Part shown: positions 33,417 to 38,122 of the stretch, piece by piece | Position numbering within the stretch: position 1 is the stretch's first letter | Layout of the letters: each line of letters opens with the position of its first letter | Assembly: GCA_945893365.1 (NCBI GenBank) | Contig: CAMDED010000069.1 | Span: 1-38,122 of the forward strand | Length of the DNA: 38,122 nucleotides | Direction: 5' to 3' | DNA from: Candidatus Sulfopaludibacter sp. SbA3 | GTDB lineage: Bacteria; Acidobacteriota; Terriglobia; Bryobacterales; Bryobacteraceae | Program-made: the position numbers and the translations under genes | The notes under the pieces: model-generated | Database searches by the model: none | The model's input: the letters and a program-made list of their open reading frames with translations, nothing else | What the model was told of the DNA's origin: nothing

Positions 33417-35609
33417 CTAGAAAAACCGCAGTGTATACGTAAACCGCACGCCGCGCCCGATCTCCGGCGCCAGATCCTTGATGAACGAGAGATGATTCCG
33501 GTAGAGCCGGTCGCCCGCGTTAAACAGATTCACCGAAAACATATGAATCTCGTGCTGGCGCGCCAGCGTGTAGGAAGCCCCCAGATTCAGCACCGTGTAC
33601 CCCGCCGTGCGCGTTTCCGTCTCGAAGAACTGATGTTGCGCGGCGGCCAGCATCACTCCGGGTTTTACGCTGAGTCCTTTGTAGCGGACGTCGAAGCCCA
33701 GCCGTCCCCGTAACGGCGGGATACGTGGAAGCGCGGTGTTCGATTTCTTGAATTGCGCATCCACAACGTCCATGCCGAGGTTCAGCCACAGATTCGGATG
33801 GAGACCCAGGTCCAGCTGCGACTCCGCGCCCATGAACCGGGCGTCCGCCTGCCCATAATCGGCTTCGCGCAAGCCGTCCTCAATCTCGCCCGTCGGCGCG
33901 AGATATACAAAGCGGCCGATATCGTAGCGGAACACGGAGGCCTGCGCCCGGACGCGCGACGCCTGATGCCGCAGCGACATTTCCACTCCATCGCTCTGCT
34001 CGCTCCGCAGATTCGCGTTTCCAATTTCGAACGTCAGATTCCCCACGTGCGGCCCATTGTTGTACAACTCCTCAAGAGCCGGCGCACGATAGGAATGGTT
34101 GAAGTTGGTGACGAACGAGCCGCCCTTCCACAGCGGAACCTGAATGCCCGCCGCTCCCGAAGCCCCTGTAAACGACTTGCTATCGAGCCCCGTGGGGTCG
34201 TAATGGTTCGTCTCCACGCGTCCGCCAAACTGTAGCTTGAAGCGCTCGAACTGCAACTCTTCGAGGGCAAACGCCGCTCCGCCATTTTGAAGCACGGGCG
34301 GCGCCAGCACCTCCTCGCCGGTCGCCGCGTAGTCGCGATGCAGCACCGAAAACCCGAAGCTGCCCGTAAGGCGTCCGGTCTTGCGCTGCTCGAATACTCC
34401 CCGGTAACTGAGCTGTTTGTTCTTGAATGTCGTCCCCGCTTCGCCGTCCTCCAGTTCCCTATGCTGGTAGTCGCTGTAATTGAGCGTCATGCGGAAAGCG
34501 TCCACCCATTTGCCGGTGTGCTGGATGCCGCTTGTGAAGCGCAGATTGTGGCGCCGCATTTCGAGATCGATCAAGGGCGCCGGGCCGCCGGAGCCTTCAA
34601 ACCCGCCCGAATATGGGACGCCATACCGCCCCTCTTCGTAGCCGTACCCCAACGTGAAGTACCGTTTCCCGCCGAAGTATCCGAACCCCCCTGAAGAACC
34701 GCTAATTCTCGTCTTCGAATTCTCCACAACGCCCGTGGGCGCATGATAGTCGCCGGTGCGCTGCGAACTGCCATTCGCCCACAGCAGCCAGTTCTTCACG
34801 CCCACCTCGACGCCGGCGCTGCCCCCGCCGTGCCCGTTATTCGTTCCTCCCACCGCCGTCGCGTACCCCCTCACGCCCTCGTGAGGATGCGCTTCCGCCT
34901 GGTGATGTCCCGTCACCGCGTTCACCACGCCCCCGATGGCGTTACTGCCGTAAAGCAGCGTGGCCGGACCCTTCACAACCTCCAGGCGCTCCAGATTCAT
35001 CACGTCGATCGACTCGCCGTGGTCGCCCGATTGCGACGACAACGTTCCCGTCGAAACGCCGTCCTGCATCACCAGCACGCGGTCGCCGTCGAAGCCCCGG
35101 ATCACCGGACGCGACGTACCCGGTCCAAAGCTCCGCTTCGCAATCCCCGGCTGGTTGTTGAGCACTTCGCCGAGCGACGTCTCCACCTTTTGCGCCAGAT
35201 CGAGCGTGTCGAGCGACACCACGGACTGGAACGATTCGAGCGTCGACTCTTCCTTCCCGCTCGCCGTTACCGTGATGTCCTGCTTCAACGCCGCGAGTTT
35301 CAGCTTGAAATTCGCCGTCGCCGTCCCTCCGGGGGCGATCTCGACCGTCTGGCTATTGTCGCTTAGCGCATGCATATGCGCCGTAACGGTATACGTGCCC
35401 GGCGGCAGGTTTTTCACTTCGTAAATTCCCGAATCGTCCGTCTCCGCCCGCCGGTTGAGCGGAGTAACCAGGATCGAAGCGTGATGAAGAGAGGAGCCCT
35501 TCGCTTCCAAAACAACCGTGCCCGTCAGAGTTCCGCTTTCTTGTCCAAATGCCAGGGGCGCGCACGCAGCTAGCCCCACCACCAGAATGAAGCGCTTATA
35601 AGATTGCAT
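33417..35609 (-). CDS. ZnuD-like TonB-dependent receptor
   Basis: A 730-residue outer-membrane receptor. Signal peptide, then a carboxypeptidase-regulatory domain (GTLTGTVVLEAKG, IYEVKNLPPGTYTVTAHMHA), a plug (VETSLGEVLNNQPGIAKRSF; RPVIRGFDGDRVLVMQDGV; VVKGPATLLYGSNAIGGVVN) and a 22-strand barrel ending in VRFTYTLRFF. The plug and the SSQSGDHGESIDVMNLERLE segment match ZnuD-type zinc receptors, and a His-rich loop (GHHQAEAHPHEG) could catch metal. Zinc or another transition metal is therefore the likely substrate, by inference. AGGAAG precedes the ATG. It follows the small Cys/His protein by 50 bases. Confidence 0.88.
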   Translation of the reverse strand: MQSYKRFILVVGLAACAPLAFGQESGTLTGTVVLEAKGSSLHHASILVTPLNRRAETDDSGIYEVKNLPPGTYTVTAHMHALSDNSQTVEIAPGGTATANFKLKLAALKQDITVTASGKEESTLESFQSVVSLDTLDLAQKVETSLGEVLNNQPGIAKRSFGPGTSRPVIRGFDGDRVLVMQDGVSTGTLSSQSGDHGESIDVMNLERLEVVKGPATLLYGSNAIGGVVNAVTGHHQAEAHPHEGVRGYATAVGGTNNGHGGGSAGVEVGVKNWLLWANGSSQRTGDYHAPTGVVENSKTRISGSSGGFGYFGGKRYFTLGYGYEEGRYGVPYSGGFEGSGGPAPLIDLEMRRHNLRFTSGIQHTGKWVDAFRMTLNYSDYQHRELEDGEAGTTFKNKQLSYRGVFEQRKTGRLTGSFGFSVLHRDYAATGEEVLAPPVLQNGGAAFALEELQFERFKLQFGGRVETNHYDPTGLDSKSFTGASGAAGIQVPLWKGGSFVTNFNHSYRAPALEELYNNGPHVGNLTFEIGNANLRSEQSDGVEMSLRHQASRVRAQASVFRYDIGRFVYLAPTGEIEDGLREADYGQADARFMGAESQLDLGLHPNLWLNLGMDVVDAQFKKSNTALPRIPPLRGRLGFDVRYKGLSVKPGVMLAAAQHQFFETETRTAGYTVLNLGASYTLARQHEIHMFSVNLFNAGDRLYRNHLSFIKDLAPEIGRGVRFTYTLRFF

Positions 35610-35659
35610 GATCTTCCTTTTCTTGGAATCATTCGGCCCAACAGCCGCGGGCCTGCGGA

Positions 35660-35941
35660 TTACGATGCGAAAAGGAAGGCGGGAGGACCTCTTGTGCCAC
35701 CGGAGAGAAATACCGGTTCGAGATACCGCCGGGATGGCTCAACTTCCGAACGCCAACCCGAGCGGGCCAGACCGGCGGCCGCGGGTGGAACCTTGGGCCC
35801 CACGCCGGAGCCTTGTCCGAAGTGGCACAACTCGCAGTGATGCCTGGAGCCGCCCTCGCCGCGATGAGCCGGGGACACGGCGGCGAACATCACCGCGAGC
35901 GAGGCCCAGACGAGCAGCGCAACTAGAGCGCGGCGTCTCAC
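35660..35941 (-). CDS. Small secreted Cys/His protein (DUF2946-like)
   Basis: A 93-residue protein with a signal peptide (MRRRALVALLVWASLAVMFA), then HRGEGGSRHHCELCHFG, a CxxC/His cluster, a Pro/Ala linker and a C-terminal SGGTRGPPAF. Small proteins with HHC..CH and a final RGPPA segment often precede metal-type TonB receptors and resemble DUF2946. It probably binds a metal at the outer face of the inner membrane or in the periplasm; this is inferred. Its start overlaps the preceding gene's stop by four bases, so the three genes form one unit. Confidence 0.7.
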   Translation of the reverse strand: MRRRALVALLVWASLAVMFAAVSPAHRGEGGSRHHCELCHFGQGSGVGPKVPPAAAGLARSGWRSEVEPSRRYLEPVFLSGGTRGPPAFLFAS

Positions 35942-36999
35942 TTGGGCGGCTGCTCCTTGGTTTGATCGTCAGGAAGCGCGTCGGGCGTTTCGAACTTGAT
36001 CACGGCGTCGGTTTCGAACTTCCGGTACACACGGAATTCGACGTCGTTTTTCGTCAGATACTTGGCCTCGCGCATGTTGACCACGGCCTTCAGCGGCAGC
36101 ATGAACTCGCGCTCGCTTATCTTAACAAGATCGTAGTCGAGCACGGTTGCGGCTTCCTGCACGGGGAACGACGGCGGGATCTCGCAATTCAACGTCACGC
36201 GCAGGATGGTATCGGTATCCTTGTCCACATAAATCAGACCGGCGTAGGCGACCACCACCTGTTGCTTCCGCTGCCAGTCGATACGGTACTTGGAATTGAG
36301 CTGCGAGACGTAATACTTGTAGACGTGCGCCCGCTTGCCGCGCAGAGTGGCCCAGCGTTCCCACGCGAATCGCGTTTGACTCTCAGGCTCGAAAATCTCG
36401 CGCAGCATGCTGCCGAACTCGCCGGTTGACGTGGCCCCGCCGAGCGAATCGTAGGTCGCCTCCGATGGCCGGTCGTTCACCATCATGACCTTGTAGTCTT
36501 CCTTCTGCTCGAAGTAGCTTAGCCGCGCCGTGATCACGTCCTGCGGCGCCCAGAATTGCATGCCCGTGCGGTCCGCGTAACGCCGCGTTACTTGAACGCA
36601 AATGAAGTTCGGCAGCGACTTCGAATAGTTCAGCGCATACTCGCGGACTTCTTTCAGAACGCGCGCCTGTTCCGCGGAGGAAGGCGGAGGGATCGCCGCG
36701 GCCACCGGTTTCGGCGCGGGCGGTTTCGGCGCGGGCAAGTCTTTCGTCGCGTCCCGAAGCGCCTTCAACGCCTCGACCGTCTTCGGCCCCGCGCCCATGC
36801 CCTGCATGTCTTCGATGGCGACGTCGTCGAGCTTCTCCCTGAGCTTCAGCTTTGAAAGATAAACCGCCACCTGCTTGTCGGGATGTTTCAGTTCGACCGA
36901 CGACTTGACGAAGGAAAGAAGCTGCTCGACGCTCAGCGTGGTCTGCGCGGAGACGCACAAACAGACCACCAGCAGAGCGTATGCAAGCCTAAAGCGCAT
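35938..36999 (-). CDS. Acidobacterial secreted protein of unknown function
   Basis: A 353-residue protein with a signal peptide (MRFRLAYALLVVCLCVSA). A helical N-terminal region (residues ~22-85: SVEQLLSFVKSSVELKHPDK, DMQGMGAGPKTVEALKAL) may be a helix-hairpin-like fold. A proline-rich linker (PAPKPPAPKP) joins it to a beta-rich domain (~115-340) with YSKSLPNFICVQVTRRYADR and a YKYYVSQLNSKYRIDW strand, resembling lipoprotein-carrier-like folds. This layout recurs in Acidobacteriota with no known function. It is the first gene of a coupled unit with the small Cys/His protein and the ZnuD-like receptor. Confidence 0.75.
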   Translation of the reverse strand: MRFRLAYALLVVCLCVSAQTTLSVEQLLSFVKSSVELKHPDKQVAVYLSKLKLREKLDDVAIEDMQGMGAGPKTVEALKALRDATKDLPAPKPPAPKPVAAAIPPPSSAEQARVLKEVREYALNYSKSLPNFICVQVTRRYADRTGMQFWAPQDVITARLSYFEQKEDYKVMMVNDRPSEATYDSLGGATSTGEFGSMLREIFEPESQTRFAWERWATLRGKRAHVYKYYVSQLNSKYRIDWQRKQQVVVAYAGLIYVDKDTDTILRVTLNCEIPPSFPVQEAATVLDYDLVKISEREFMLPLKAVVNMREAKYLTKNDVEFRVYRKFETDAVIKFETPDALPDDQTKEQPPK

Positions 37000-37122
37000 G
37001 GTCCTATTCTCTCACGGGAAGTCGCGCCGACGCGAGCCGAAAAGTGATGTGCGCGCGGATTGCGGCGCGGTATTGGCGTTGCTTGCCTGACGGCCACAAA
37101 ACTCAGAACTGACGCCCTGCTA

Positions 37123-37806
37123 TTAGCGGAACTTTTTCCATTCGATAATCATCTCCGCCCAAGCGCTTTGTGCGCCTTTCAATAGCTTGTCTGCCTGTCG
37201 AAAACAGATTGGGCGTGTCGGCTTTCCGCTGGCCTTCGATTTGGCGTGAGCAAGTTCGCCTCTGATTCTCGCCTCGTGGATCTCCAGGAACCACTTCGAC
37301 GCTTTCGGCAGTTGCGTGGTCAGGACTGGATTTCGTAGCCAGTTCCCCAAATCTGGAATCTTGGCCGGTTGTCGAATGGCCTTCGTGTACGCGGCTCTCA
37401 GGGCGGGGTGTCGTGATGACAGGTTTTGGAGAAGAAGTTCGTTGAACGTATCCAGGAGTGTTATTCGGGCAGTTGGGTCTCCAATAAGCAATCGTTGAAA
37501 TCTCAGGCAACGTCGCTCCGTTTCGCGCCAATCTTTGCCGAGGGCTTTCCGCCACGGAAGCACGACTTCAATGTTGTGGCGCGACTGAAAGAAGACATTC
37601 AATACGCCCGCTTTCTTTGGGGCGCGCTTCCGCAAGCCCAGCGCCTGCAGGAGCAGGGCCACTGAACGATTGGCCTTCTTTGGCGGTCTCCAAGGAACCG
37701 GAGATGACCACGGCCAGCCATCAAGTAAGAGAGCCGCCGAAAAGCGTGCCACCCGGATTATGCGCCGGGGCTGAGGCGCGAATGAGGTAGTCGGAAGGGC
37801 ATCCAT
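37123..37806 (-). CDS. Hypothetical protein of 227 residues
   Basis: No family is recognised. The protein is basic and mostly helical, without a signal peptide or membrane helix. Notable parts are WRETERRCLRFQRLLIGD, a central TLLDTFNELLLQNLSSRHPA and a Lys-rich C-terminal half (ARIRGELAHAKSKASGKPTR). The ATG lies in the left arm of the long inverted repeat, with AGGG seven bases upstream, so the start is credible. It is transcribed away from the transposase. It may be a cargo or host gene beside the insertion sequence. Confidence 0.5.
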   Translation of the reverse strand: MDALPTTSFAPQPRRIIRVARFSAALLLDGWPWSSPVPWRPPKKANRSVALLLQALGLRKRAPKKAGVLNVFFQSRHNIEVVLPWRKALGKDWRETERRCLRFQRLLIGDPTARITLLDTFNELLLQNLSSRHPALRAAYTKAIRQPAKIPDLGNWLRNPVLTTQLPKASKWFLEIHEARIRGELAHAKSKASGKPTRPICFRQADKLLKGAQSAWAEMIIEWKKFR

Positions 37807-37893
37807 TTGGAGACCCTGAGAATCCTGCGTTAAAACAGTAGGGGTGCGAAGTTCCAGCTTCGCGGACCCGATTCTCAGGAGCCACCCAAATGG
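37803..37893. repeat. Long nested inverted repeat carrying two divergent start codons
   Basis: Three nested stems share one centre: CCATTTGG (37803-37810) with CCAAATGG (37886-37893), CCTGAGAATC (37815-37824) with GATTCTCAGG (37870-37879), and GGGTGCGAAG (37842-37851) with CTTCGC..ACCC (37858-37869) around a six-base loop. The start codon of the transposase (37890) lies in the right arm and that of the 227-residue protein (37806) in the left arm. In mRNA this hairpin would bury start codon and ribosome binding site, a known way for insertion sequences to block expression by read-through. Confidence 0.75.
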
Positions 37894-38122
37894 TGAACCA
37901 CAGAAAACAGCATACCCGTCAAAAGCCCGCCAAACAAGGGGTTCGCGAGGTTATGCCGGAACCCAATAAAATCAACGCTTCCACGCCTTACGATTTCCGC
38001 GGTAAGCGCCTAACTCCCTACGGCGGCCTGTTGCCGGTGGCGACCATGCTGGAGAAACTCGGCTTCCAGTCGTTGCTGGAAGAGACCGTCACGGTCAATC
38101 GCGCGACCAAGGTCATGGGTAG
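37890..38122 (+). mobile_element. IS1380-type transposase, N-terminal part (cut by window edge)
   Basis: From ATG 37890 the frame is open to the window end (77 residues). The part INASTPYDFRGKRLTPYGGL then LPVATMLEKLGFQSLLEE matches the start of IS1380-family DDE transposases of Acidobacteriota. AGGAG eight bases upstream supports the start. The catalytic residues lie beyond the window. The inverted repeat at 37803-37893 marks the left end region, but the exact terminal repeat and target duplication cannot be set from one side. Confidence 0.75.

Noticed and set aside
1-38122. CRISPR array or phage-like region
   Set aside because: No regularly spaced direct repeats and no phage structural or integrase genes were seen.

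Overview
The window is about 60% GC and reads as a chromosome segment of an Acidobacteriota bacterium, most likely of the Solibacter/Bryobacter type. This is inference from gene content. The markers are a very large TonB-dependent receptor with an N-terminal carboxypeptidase-regulatory domain, a VWFA-related acidobacterial secreted protein, a DUF1592/DUF1552 cytochrome pair with a sulfatase, an FG-GAP/ASPIC-UnbV protein, many Tat-type secreted enzymes, an ADOP-type permease remnant and an IS1380-type transposase. No tRNA, rRNA or CRISPR array was found.

Layout. 1-411: end of an MFS transporter. 441-1305: three gene relics on the minus strand (BrnA antitoxin, BrnT toxin, a phosphohexomutase internal fragment). 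1335-2024: PIG-L deacetylase. 2085-2653: an intact AbrB-type antitoxin/RelE-type toxin pair with a visible promoter and operator. 3020-4158: ECF sigma factor translationally coupled to a four-helix membrane protein, with a hairpin in its leader. 4274-6870: SDR dehydrogenase and selenocysteine elongation factor SelB, overlapping by GTGA. 6893-8653: FG-GAP/ASPIC protein. 8724-11400: a decayed area with a deleted second copy of a metalloprotease gene, a haloperoxidase relic, the intact metalloprotease and an ADOP permease relic.

11599-14477: compact operon of a TIM-barrel isomerase, a Tat-exported amidohydrolase and a DUF6282 hydrolase. 14505-16253: Mrp-type Fe-S ATPase and a second TIM-barrel isomerase. 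16288-16662: RidA. 16829-19384: hybrid sensor kinase with an extracytoplasmic solute-binding domain, with a frameshifted CheY relic just upstream. 20126-25663: VWA protein and Oar-like TonB receptor, preceded by a tandem ATTACGTCAT repeat. 26077-26370: DUF5678 protein. 26696-32021: DUF1552, DUF1592 and sulfatase genes, a probable extracellular degradation cluster. 32070-33290: imidazolonepropionase-like amidohydrolase. 33417-36999: operon of an acidobacterial secreted protein, a small Cys/His protein and a ZnuD-like receptor, suggesting metal uptake. 37123-38122: an unidentified protein and an IS1380-type transposase start, divergent from a long inverted repeat whose arms carry both start codons.

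Two themes stand out. Most intact genes build an envelope- and periplasm-centred lifestyle: TonB receptors, Tat enzymes, cytochromes and a nutrient-sensing kinase. Between the operons lie many small decayed genes (at least seven), which marks the intergenic areas as sites of repeated gain and loss. I did not find a clearly new multi-gene system. The best candidates for closer study are the 33.4-37.0 kb putative metal-uptake operon, the palindromic divergent start region at 37.8 kb, and the duplication/deletion scar at 8.7-10.3 kb.
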